DNA from: Zizania palustris
Lineage: Eukaryota > Streptophyta > Magnoliopsida > Poales > Poaceae
Assembly: GCA_019279435.1 (NCBI GenBank)
Contig: JAAALK010000288.1
Coordinates: 49,667,742 to 49,731,741 of the forward strand
Direction: 5' to 3'
DNA length: 64,000 bases
Of the stretch, positions 1-10,185 are shown one piece after another (position 1 is the first letter of the stretch; every line of letters starts with the position of its first letter). The notes below the pieces were generated by a model. That model worked only from the letters and a program-made list of their open reading frames with translations. It was not told the origin of the DNA and did not search any database. The translations under genes and the position numbers were made by a program.

Positions 1-1052
1 ATTTTCCAGCCGCCACAATCATCGCACTGTTCATCGCGTTTTTTTTTCTGGAATCCATGCGAAGCTTCCGCCGCTTATTGCTGCTGGCCACTCCGTGCGC
101 CTCACCTCACGCACGCACCTGGATCCTTCCGCCGTTCTTGTTTCCCCTCTCGGCCAGGCGCGCTTGAGGCAGCCACAGTTCTGTGCGTGTGGCGGCGTGA
201 AGCTCGACGCATCCAGCGGCAGAAGGCATGCGGCGCTACAGCGCGATGGGAGGCGGCACGCATCGCCAGGAGCAACGCACCAAAGGAAAACACAGGGACG
301 TATTTGTTTTTCTTTGCTTGTTGACATTTTCCGTTCATGGATCATTGTTTTAAATACTTTGCACGGTAAATTTTATTTGCCTCGTTTTGTGTGTTATTTG
401 CAGTTACTTCGTTGATTTTAATCCTCTGGTTAATCCTTGGTATCACGAGCACTGTAGCAGCGTTTTTTTTTTCTAAAGCATCAGGGTTCTGTTTCATTCA
501 ACGAATCAATCGAAACCAGTACTAATTACATTTCTCGATTTGCGTGCTAATTAAATATTCACGTATTGCCATGTTTCACGTACGGTTTGTACTATTTCAA
601 TACTTCCCGTAACATCCTATTGCATGTGATGAAATACTGCTAAGAAGTATTTTTATTATAAATGTATTTCATCTGTTGATTTAATCTTTGTGCTGACAGT
701 TGGTTCATCTGCTGTCTTGATTAAATAGATGATATTGAATCTGGTGTTTTAATCTGTGCACTGTTTTTATTTCGGCTGGAACTTCTCTATTTATCATCTT
801 CATGTTTGTTGGTCTGATTAAATGTCTTTGAGTTAATTAATCTGTTAATCTGCCTTTAAGCACTGTGTTGGTGTCTTTTCGTTTAGGACACCGGTCCTTT
901 TTAGGCTAGATCATTTTAGGTCTTGTTGATCCGTTTACTTTTCCTTGCTAAGTTTGTCGAGGTGCGTTGGGTATTGGGAACAGGCCATTGATTCGAAAGA
1001 ATTTTTTAGGCGCCCATTCACCCCCCCTCTGGTCGCTACTTTCGGTCCTACA
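1..1052 (+). repeat. 5' LTR of copia-1 (partial, right 1052 bp)
   Basis: Matches 9133-10185 nearly base for base. It is cut by the window start, so about 685 bp of U3 including the TATA box are missing here. The end, TTCGGTCCTACA, is followed by the primer binding site. Short reading frames inside it lie in the LTR transcript leader and are not genes. Confidence 0.95.
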
Positions 1053-1054
1053 AG

Positions 1055-1067
1055 TGGTATCAGAGCA
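1055..1067 (+). other. Primer binding site of copia-1 (initiator tRNA-Met type)
   Basis: TGGTATCAGAGCA lies two bases after the LTR end. This is the standard complement of the 3' end of plant initiator methionine tRNA, used to prime minus-strand synthesis in copia and many gypsy elements. Confidence 0.9.
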
Positions 1068-1117
1068 AGGTTAGGGTTTTTCCATACCTTAACCGGTTCT
1101 AAACCCCAGTAGTGATC

Positions 1118-3872
1118 ATGACGTCTCCTGGCAAGGTCCCGTCCTTGGAAGCTTATGGCTATAATTATTGGAAGACTCGCATGCGAGCCTATCTCATGAG
1201 CCAAAGCTCGGACATCTGGGACATTTGCGTTCACGCTACGTTTGTCATATTGCCAGTTGCTGAGCGTGATTCTCCTGGTATCATCGCCCAGCATGTGAAC
1301 AATAGCAAAGCGGTGAACATCTTGTTTTCTGGTTTGGGTCCCACTGAGTTTGAGCGTGTGAGCCATCTCTCCACTGCGAGAGAGATCTGGGCTACCCTCC
1401 AGGCACACCATGAGGGGATAGCTCAGGTCAAGGCTCGGCTCTATCAGACCTACCGGCGTGAGTACGAGAACTTCACACAAAAGCCGGGTGAATCTGTTGA
1501 AGCATTGTTTGGTCGTTTTCAGTCGATCATAAACAAGCTTCGGGACAACAAGGCTGAGGGTGTTCAGTTGGTCTCAGATCTTGAACAGGCGCTCAAGGTT
1601 CTTCATACCTTGGACCCAAAGATCTGGGAGATCAAGGTATCCTCTATCATTGAGAGCACTTCTTATGATACCTTGACCATTTCTGATTTGTTTAGCAAGC
1701 TGAAGGCCACCGAGGTTGATACCCAGTTGAGATCAAATCTCACTGGCTCTGGATCAAAGTCTCTGGCCCTTGCTACACCTTCTGTTGATCCCTCTTCTGT
1801 GAGTTGTGTTGGGTTCTCTTTGATGTCTATCACTGAGGATCAGCTTGAGTCGTTGGGAGATGATGATTTGTGTCTTTTTAACAACCGGGTGCGTCGTGTC
1901 TATGATAAGAGGATGTTCAAAAGACACGGCACAAAAGACCGGATGCTTTGAGTGTGGTGATCCAGGACACTTCATCGCCGACTGCCCCAAGCGCAATGGC
2001 CACAAGAAGGGCACCGGTGGTGGCTTCCATGACTCCGGCAAGCACGACAGCTCCTCCTTCAACAAGGGCAAGCCAAAGACTAGATTCTTCAGAAAGGCCC
2101 TGAAGGACTACCGGCGAGAGAACAAGAAGCGCGACAAGGCCTTCTTCGCCGAGATGGAGAAGAGCTACTCCAAGCGGTCCACGTCTTCTTCCTCTTCATC
2201 GAGCTCGAGCGATGAGGAGATCATCATCAGGAAGGGGAAGGACAAGGACGATCCAGCAGGCCTTTGCTTCATGGCCTTCGGTGACAGACCGAAGAGCCGC
2301 TCACATCAGCGCCGAAGATCCCGCAAGAGTTTCTGCTCAATGGCTCTTGGGGATAAGAAAGAGAAGAGCTCCTCCGATGACTCCGACGACGACGACAACG
2401 AAAAGGTATCATCCTATGAACGCGAAATCGTTGATTTACTTGAAAGCAATCGTCAGGAGTTAAAATATCGGGAAAAACTGCTTAGAGGGGCTAAGAAGAC
2501 GATAGATGAGTTAGAGAGTGAGCTTGCCGTGGCCAACGGTAGAATTGAGAGTCTATCTTCTTCCCCTTGCTTGGGTGATAGCAGTGAGTGCCCAAAGTGT
2601 GAGGTGCTTCTGTGTGACCTGTCGACTCTGAAGTCCAGGTACACAGAAAGGGTTGATGAGAGGGACGCTTTGGCCACTGAGCTTGAAAGTGCTCAGCTGG
2701 AGCTGAAAGATGCTCAAGCCACTGTCATCCTACCCTGTGCTGATTGCCCATCTCATCTTGCTAGTTTAGCTGAGCTAAAAGCCAAGGGCGATGAGCGTCT
2801 GGGTGATTTGGAGAGAATGAGAGCTGAGTTGGCGCAGACTAGGCTAGAGCTTGAGACATTGTCAGTTCCACCCACTGTCTGTGAGAACTGTCTGTCTCTT
2901 AGACTTGAGTTGATTAAGCTGAAAGCCGAGAAGTCTGTCCAGGTGGATAGTGAGTGTGAGACCTGCTTGTCTCAGGTGGAGGTACTAGCTTCCTTGAGAG
3001 AGGAGCTAGCTGATTCTCAGAATGAGAACTTTTACCTCCGTTCTATTCTGAGTTGGATCAGTGCCAGAGAGCCACAGCTCGGCATGATGATCCAGCAGTT
3101 CAAGAGGCAGGATGGGTTTGGGGTAGGTTATACCTACACCAAGGCTGACTTTGAGAGTGCCATTAGCCGGGCAGTGGAGTGGAGTAAAATGACTCCTGAG
3201 CAGAGATATCCCAAGACCCATTCCACTGAGTCTTCCCAGGCTTGTCAGCCCAAGGATGGAGTGATCCATGAACCACCCAAAGCTCCACCCAAGAAACCCA
3301 TCTGGGTTCCAAAGCCCAAACTTCTCCACACTTCTCTAGACTCTCTTCCTGGACCCTCTCAACCCAAGAAGACAACACCAAACACCACTAAGCCCAAGAA
3401 CCCCAAGCCTCAACCTCATCCCAAGAAGCCCACCTATCATTGTGAGTATTGTCAGAGAGACGGGCATCTTGCTGAGTTTTGCTTCAGGAGGAAGCGGGTT
3501 GAGAGAGCAGAGAGAGCTCGTGGTGGTCAGGAGCAGTTCTACCAGCAGGGTGGTAGACTGCGTGTTCCTCGACGCGGGGAGAGGCTGGAGGCCAGGCCGC
3601 GTCGTGTAGGTGGTGGTAGAGGAGACGACTTTCTTGCTCGTACTCCAGTTGGTGGTGGTTGTTCCGGCAGAGCTCCAGGCCGTTTTGGCTACGGTCCTGG
3701 ACCTCGTGGCCGAGGCTTTAGGCAGAACCGAGGACCGCGCTTTGGGCCGCGTTTTGGTCCAAACTTTTCTGATGATTTCTGCTTTCCGTCTTTTGAGCAG
3801 ATGGCTCGACACTGGTTTAGCTCTTTTGCTAAACCCGGTGCCGGACCATTTGCTCCCACTTACAGCCACTGA
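1118..3872 (+). pseudogene. gag: gag of copia-1, long Sirevirus type, one frameshift
   Basis: Capsid/nucleocapsid protein of the element. The ATG at 1118 opens a UBN2-like gag region (YNYWKTRMRAYL near the start; the RARLYQTYRREYENF region follows). Near 1920-1935 the frame shifts by one base into the frame that runs to the TGA at 3870-3872. Right after the shift comes a CCHC zinc knuckle (CFECGDPGHFIADC), then a Ser/Asp-rich stretch and a long Glu/Leu-rich, probably coiled-coil segment (about 2430-3060) with several CxxC pairs. A second CCHC knuckle (CEYCQRDGHLAEFC) sits at about 3440-3485, and an Arg/Gly-rich tail follows. Large size and coiled coil match Sireviruses. The frameshift may be a mutation or a sequencing error. 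Confidence 0.85.
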
Positions 3873-6800
3873 TTGTGCAGGATCGAGGACTGGAGGACGT
3901 TTGGATCATGGACTCAGGATGCTCTCGCCACATGACGGGACATCGCAGATGGTTCTCCAGTCTCACTCCCCCGAGCTCCAAAGAGTACATCACCTTCGGG
4001 AACAGTGGTCAAGGGAAAGTAAGTGGCATTGGCTCAATTCGCATTTCAGACCATTTTTCTTTGAAGAACGTTGCTTTGGTTGGAAACTTGAACTTCAATT
4101 TGATTTCTGTTTCGCAACTTCTTGAGGATGGTTTGGAGGTGCGTTTTAAGAAGGGCAATTCTTCTGTGTTTGATTCTAGAGGGTCTTTGATTTGCCAGAT
4201 ATTACCTTTCGGTAAAGTTTTTCGGATTGACTTCTCTAGTTCTTTTGGCCCTTCTCGCTGTTTAATTGCTAGATCTTCTTCTGAGCTCTGGAAGTGGCAT
4301 AGGAGGTTAGGCCATTTGAGTTTTGACCTGCTAGTCAGGTTGAGCTCTATGGACCTCATCCGAGGATTGCCCAAGCTTAAGATGGAGAAGGATCTAGTTT
4401 GCCATCCCTGTCGTCACGGGAAAATGGTTGCCGCTTCTCACTCACCTGTGACTCAGGTGATGACTTCGTATCCGGGCGAGCTGTTACACATGGACACTGT
4501 CGGTCCAGCTCGGGTACGCTCAGTCGGTGGGAAGTGGTACGCACTTGTGATTGTTGACGATTTTTCTCGATTCTCGTGGGTTTTCTTTTTGGAGTCTAAG
4601 GATGAAACTTTTCAATTTGTTCATGACCTGATTTTGAAGCTGAAGAATGAGAACAATGGTCGGATGCGAGCAATTCGCTCCGACAACGGCTCTGAGTTCA
4701 AGAACTCTCAGTTCATCAGCTTCTGTAGTGATCAGGGTCTTGACCATCAGTTTTCTGCTCCTTACACTCCCCCACAGAATGGTGTTGTGGAACGAAAGAA
4801 CCGCACGCTAGTCGAGATGGCCAGGACGATGCTCGATGAGCACAGGACTCCTAGGCGCTTTTGGGCTGAAGCCATGAACACGGCTTGCTATCTGGCCAAC
4901 CGCATTTTTTCTTAGAGCTTACCTAGGTAAGACCTCATATGAGTTGCGGTTTGGTAGACAGCCCAAGGTGAGCCACTTGCGAGCGTTTGGCTGCAAGTGC
5001 TTTGTGCTCAAGAAGGGAGGGCATTTGGACAAATTTGAGTCTCGTTGCTGGGATGGAGTTTTTCTTGGTTATGCTTTGCATTCTCGAGGTTTCCGTGTTT
5101 GGAACCTCGACTCCCAGCAGCTTGTCGAGACTTGCGAGGTTTCTTTTGATGAGTCATTGCCTTCTTTAACTCCTTCTTTTGAGCTTTCTGGTGATGGTGA
5201 GCTCGGAGAGTCCATCTTCGAGGAAGATGAGGATACTCCAGCTGCTGATGAGGGTGGGCCTTCTGCACCTCCTGCAGAGCCCACACCTTCTGAGACTTCG
5301 ACTGAGGACGAGGGCGGACCTCTGATCACTTCTTCCACTTCGATCGAGCCCCCTCAGTCGAGTCCAGAGGTGCCAGCTGCTGACTCCAGTGAGGTGACTT
5401 CAGATCACCAGGGATCCCGAGCAGTTCAGCGTGATCACCCCTCAGAGCTCATCATCGGTGATGTGTCTTCAAGAACTTTGCGTTCGTCTGTTGACTCTCT
5501 TGCTGTGTTTGCTGAATCTAATTTTGTTGCATCTTTTGAGCCCAGAGACATTCTCATGCTCTTTCTGACTCGAACTGGATTAATGCCATGCAAGAAGAGC
5601 TTGAGAATTTTGTCCGCAATCGGGTTTGGACTCTAGTAGAGCTGCCACCAGGATGCAACCCCATAGGCACCAAGTGGGTGTTCAAGAACAAGCAAGGTGA
5701 AGATGGGGTTGTGGTGCGCAACAAAGCTCGACTAGTTGCCCAGGGTTTTTGCCAGAAGGAAGGTATTGATTTTGAAGAAACCTTCGCCCCTGTTGCCCGT
5801 CTTGAGTCCATTCGCATTCTTTTAGCTTTTGCCGCTTCGAAGGGTTTTAAGCTTTTTCAAATGGACGTCAAGAGTGCTTTTCTGAACGGGTACATAGAGG
5901 AGGAGGTTTATGTTAGGCAGCCCCCCGGTTTTGAGAACCCCAAGTTTCCTCGACATGTTTTTAAGTTGCAAAAAGCTTTATACGGGTTGAAGCAAGCCCC
6001 TAGGGCTTGGTATGACCGGTTGAAGCAGTTTTTGTTGGGGAAGGGCTTTGTGATGGGTTCTGTAGATAAGACTCTCTTCTTGCTCAGAGATGCTTCAAAT
6101 TTTTTAGTCGCTCAGATATACGTGGACGATATTATCTTTTGCGGTACTACTAATGATCTTGTGTCCAAGTTTTCTGAGCAGATGCACAGCGAGTTCGAGA
6201 TGAGCCTCATGGGTGAACTCAAGTACTTTCTAGGGCTCCAGATCAAGCAGACCAAGGACGGCACCTTCATCCACCAGGGTAAGTACACTCGGGACATGTT
6301 GAAGAAATTCGACTTTGGTGGAGAGCTGAAGCCTCAGATGACCCCAATGGGTACATCTGGGGGCCTGGACAAGGACGAGAGCGGCGTCAAGGTCAATGAG
6401 AGAGAGTTTCGAGGGATGATCGGTTCGCTGCTGTACTTGACGGCGACGAGGCCAGACATACAGTTCGCCGTGGGACTGTGCGCGCGCTTCCAGTCTTCAC
6501 CACGCGCGTCTCATCGGCAGGCTGTCAAGCGCATCTTCAGGTATCTCACTTATGCGCCTGATCTCGGTCTTTACTATTCAGCATCATCATCTCTTGATTT
6601 ATCTGGTTTTTCGGACGCTGACTTTGGTGGGTGCCGGTTGGATCGCAAGTCGACTTCCGGTACTTGCCAGTTTCTTGGTTCTTCTCTTGTCTCTTGGTCT
6701 TCTCGAAAGCAATCTGGAGTTGCTCTTTCGACCACTGAGGCTGAGTACGTAGCTGCTGCTAGCTGCTGCTCACAGCTGGTTTGGATGATTTCCACTCTGC

Positions 6801-7069
6801 GAGATTTTGGGTTGTTCTTTCCTACCAGAGTTCCTTTGTTTTGCGACAGCACCAGTGCAATTAGTGTAGGGAAAAACCCATGTCTCCATTCAAAAACCAA
6901 ACACATTGATGTGCGCTTTCACTTTTTGCGGGATCAATATGAGAAAGGTGTCATTGACCTTGTTCATGTTGATACCCATCATCAGTTGGCTGATATTTTC
7001 ACCAAACCCCTAGATCAGTCTACCTTTGAGCGTTTACGAGGGGATTTGGGTGTTGTGTATCCTTTTTAG
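3873..7069 (+). pseudogene. pol: pol of copia-1: protease, integrase, RT, RNase H, two frameshifts
   Basis: Order PR-IN-RT-RH is diagnostic for Ty1/copia. The protease has VWIMDSGCSRHMTG at about 3899. The GAG-pre-integrase motif WHRRLGHLSF follows at about 4297. The integrase core has MDTVGP, RSDNGSEFKN and PQNGVVERKNRTL (DDE residues present). RT has the catalytic YVDD at about 6118. RNase H has DADFGG, STTEAEY and DSTSA. Pol is in the -1 frame relative to gag and opens around the gag stop; no ATG is obvious there. One extra T in the T run at about 4908-4913 and a one-base loss near 5550 break the frame, so this copy looks unable to make a full polyprotein. It stops at 7067-7069. Confidence 0.9.
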
Positions 7070-8447
7070 GATATTTTGCGTCAGTTTTCTTTCTTCTTTA
7101 CTCTTTTCTTGAGTCTTTTGGTGTGTGTTCATATCATACATATTCACATATCACACTTTTGAGCCTGCTTCTGTTATATGATTGAACTGCTTTACTTATT
7201 CTAGCTGGTACATGCTTTTGCTTACTTGTCGATGATCATGCTTTGCTTCAGTTCATTTGATATGTCTGATATCTGTCATATGCATGGCTTTTACACTTTA
7301 AACTTGAAAAATGATCACCATTGCTTCTGGTAACTAGCATGTGTAGGCTGAGTGCTTTTTGCTATCTGTTACATACCTTGTAGCTAGTTCCTCACATAGA
7401 TGCAGATATGCAACTTGGACATCTTTATGCTTTAACATGGAAAATGTGCTATAGAAATGATAAAAAATAAAAAATGAATGAAAATTCCATGCCTTTTTAT
7501 GCTTGAGTTGAAAAGATCCAAGTGGGTTTGCTTTGTCGCATTGCATTGTTCTGGACTGCTTACCATAGCACTTTGGTATGAACTAGGACAGTGTAGTGTA
7601 TGCCAAGACCAATGTCTTAAGCTTCCGATGGTCCAGTTCTGGCCTAGGCTTGACTTGGTCGGTTATCATAAGGTTGGACATGCAAATAACCCTTGGCAAA
7701 AATGAAAAAGGAAAATGAAAAAGCCTGAAAATTAAAAAGACAGCAAGTTTGCTGAAGCACTTCGTTTTGGACAATGCCTATCTTGGTAGATATCAGTTAG
7801 CTTCTGCATCTCTTGCTTTACCTTGCTTGTTAACTGGAAAATGTGGTGATGCTTTTGTTTGCAAAAACTGAAAAATGCATGCTAATGACTTTCTTTAGAT
7901 ATCATCTGTTGCACTGATCATGCCATGTGTCTTAGACAGTATATCTTTTGCTATACTTGTTAGATGTTGTAATTGCAGTCAATCATATCTGAGAAGCATG
8001 CTTTCTGCACTCCACCTGCACCCCGGTTGCATTCATCGCATATTTTGAGGGGGAGTTGCATTTCAGGGGGAGTCAGTGTCTTTTTAGAGTGCTTGATGAG
8101 TTCACTTGTCAACAAGGGGGAGAAATTTTGGTATAAGAGTTTAAGGGGGAGTTTTGGCTTTCTCTGGGATTTGTTTCAGGGGGAGTTTTTGTCCCGTTTG
8201 TCCTTACTCTTTTGATATCCTTGTTGATGTTTCTGAGACTGCACTCGTTTTTGAGTTTTTTACCTTTGGTTAACCATAATGACCGTTTCTTGCTTTTGTT
8301 CGGCTTTTGGTCATTAGGGTTAAACTTTTACTTTATTTTCTTCTTCTTTGTTTTCTTGTGTTTTGTTTTCGTGTTTCCACAGTTGATTGCAGGTACTGAA
8401 GAGCAGATGAAGAGAAGTGTTGACAATGCACTCATCAAGGGGGAGAT
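7070..8447 (+). other. copia-1 3' non-coding region with five polypurine tracts
   Basis: No convincing coding sequence. Between 8046 and 8447 the motif AGGGGGAG recurs five times (about 8048, 8067, 8116, 8150 and 8180), and the terminal AAGGGGGAGA at 8438-8446 abuts the 3' LTR. Repeated polypurine tracts upstream of the 3' LTR are a described trait of Sireviruses. The last one is the presumed plus-strand primer; the others may be auxiliary. The upstream part (7260-7390) is what the inverted copia-2 copy starts with at 10186. Confidence 0.75.
8438..8447 (+). other. Terminal polypurine tract of copia-1
   Basis: AGGGGGAGAT ends directly before the LTR start TGAGGAGCC. It marks the plus-strand priming site and sets the LTR boundary at 8448. 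Confidence 0.75.
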
Positions 8448-10185
8448 TGAGGAGCCATGCTGAATAGCGTGGGCCTCATGGCTCCAGATGTGATGAGTCA
8501 TTGTCAACGTTAGTCAAAGAGGACTGAAATGAGAAGAGAAGACCTGCTGCGTCTGGGCCGCGTGTGACTCAGGTACACGGGCAGCGAGCGACTGTCGGGC
8601 AGAGGGGCTGCGAAGTCGGGCTGGCCCAATCCGGGTACATGGGCTAGGAGCAGCAGAGGATCCACTGGACTGTTGACCGGGATTGACTCAGGTACACGGG
8701 CGGCGAGTGATTGCCGGGCTGAGGGAGCCGTGGAATCAGGCCGGCCCAATCCGGGTACCCGGTGCGAAGACGGTGGACGCTTTGTCAGTTTCGACGCAAA
8801 ACTGACGACCGTTGATTTCGGATCTGACCGTCCTGAGGCGAAGGCGTAGCTGCTACGAAAGCTCCGCATCAGGACAAGTTACCTTTATTTAGGTTTTTAC
8901 TATTTTGCCTTTAGGCCCACAGTCTGTCAGTCGAGTCTGTAAAAATATCCTAAGGGCAGTTTGGTCTTTTCCATTTATTTTAGCGTCTGTAAAAAACCCT
9001 AGGGGTATTTCTGCATTTTACCCATTTATTGGGCTGCCTATAAATAGGCCCCAATCCTTAGGGTTAGGGTTAACTCTTTTGAATTAGAAAAATCAGAGTT
9101 CAAGTGTTACTTTCCCCACCGGTTTCTCCTCGATTTTCCAGCCGCCACAATCATCGCACTGTTCATCGCGTTTTTTTTTTCTGGAATCCATGCGAAGCTT
9201 CCGCCGCTTATTGCTGCTGGCCACTCCGTGCGCCTCACCTCACGCACGCACCTAGATCCTTCCGCCGTTCTTGTTTCCCCTCTCGGCCAGGCGCGCTTGA
9301 GGCAGCCACAGTTCTGTGCGTGTGGCGGCGTGAAGCTCGACGCATCCAGCGGCAGAAGGCATGCGGCGCTACAGCGCGATGGGAGGCGGCACGCATCGCC
9401 AGGAGCAACGCACCAAAGGAAAACACAGGGACATATTTGTTTTTCTTTGCTTGTTGACATTTTCCGTTCATGGATCATTGTTTTAAATACTTTGCACGGT
9501 AAATTTTATTTGCCTCGTTTTGTGTGTTATTTGCAGTTACTTCGTTGATTTTAATCCTCTGGTTAATCCTTGGTATCACGAGCACTGTAGCAGCGTTTTT
9601 TTTTTCTAAAGCATCAGGGTTCTGTTTCATTCAACGAATCAATCGAAACCAGTACTAATTACATTTCTCGATTTGCGTGCTAATTAAATATTCACGTATT
9701 GCCATGTTTCACGTACGGTTTGTACTATTTCAATACTTCCCGTAACATCCTATTGCATGTGATGAAATACTGCTAAGAAGTATTTTTATTATAAATGTAT
9801 TTCATCTGTTGATTTAATCTTTGTGCTGACAGTTGGTTCATCTGCTGTCTTGATTAAATAGATGATATTGAATCTGGTGTTTTAATCTGTGCACTGTTTT
9901 TATTTCGGCTGGAACTTCTCTATTTATCATCTTCATGTTTGTTGGTCTGATTAAATGTCTATGAGTTAATTAATCTGTTAATCTGCCTTTAAGCACTGTG
10001 TTGGTGTCTTTTCGTTTAGTACACCGGTCCTTTTTAGGCTAGATCATTTTAGGTCTTGTTGATCCGTTTACTTTTCCTTGCTAAGTTTGTCGAGGTGCGT
10101 TGGGTATTGGGAACAGGCCATTGATTCGAAAGAATTTTTTAGGCGCCCATTCACCCCCCCTCTGGTCGCTACTTTCGGTCCTACA
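8448..10185 (+). repeat. 3' LTR of copia-1 (1738 bp)
   Basis: Begins TGAGGAGCCATGC, ends TCCTACA and repeats 1-1052 in its right part. U3 contains a TATA box at 9039-9047. The U5 end carries the AGGCGCCCATTCACCCC signature shared by grass copia LTRs. Immediately downstream, at 10186, inverted copia-2 sequence begins. Confidence 0.93.
9039..9047 (+). promoter_or_regulatory. TATA box of the copia-1 LTR promoter
   Basis: TATAAATAG in U3, preceded by an A/T- and GGG-rich upstream region. The same motif lies at the matching place in the inverted LTR at about 27490-27500. Confidence 0.7.

Larger units (their letters stand above)
1..10185 (+). mobile_element. copia-1, young Sirevirus-like Ty1/copia element
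   Basis: An almost complete element: truncated 5' LTR (1-1052), PBS, gag, pol, a cluster of polypurine tracts and a full 3' LTR (8448-10185). The LTRs begin TGAGGAGCC and end TCCTACA. The very long gag with coiled coil, pol in a different frame and repeated AGGGGGAG tracts fit the Sirevirus (Maximus/SIRE) lineage; this lineage call is from family knowledge. The two LTR copies differ at only about four bases plus one T-tract length change over 1052 bp, so insertion was recent. Despite this, gag and pol contain single-base frameshifts. The 3' flank is sequence of an inverted related copy, so this element is nested; the 5' flank and target duplication lie outside the window. Confidence 0.9.

Noticed and set aside
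95..415. 106-residue frame in the 5' LTR, repeated at 9228-9548
   Set aside because: It lies in LTR leader sequence, and the complementary strand is equally open. No homology is apparent.
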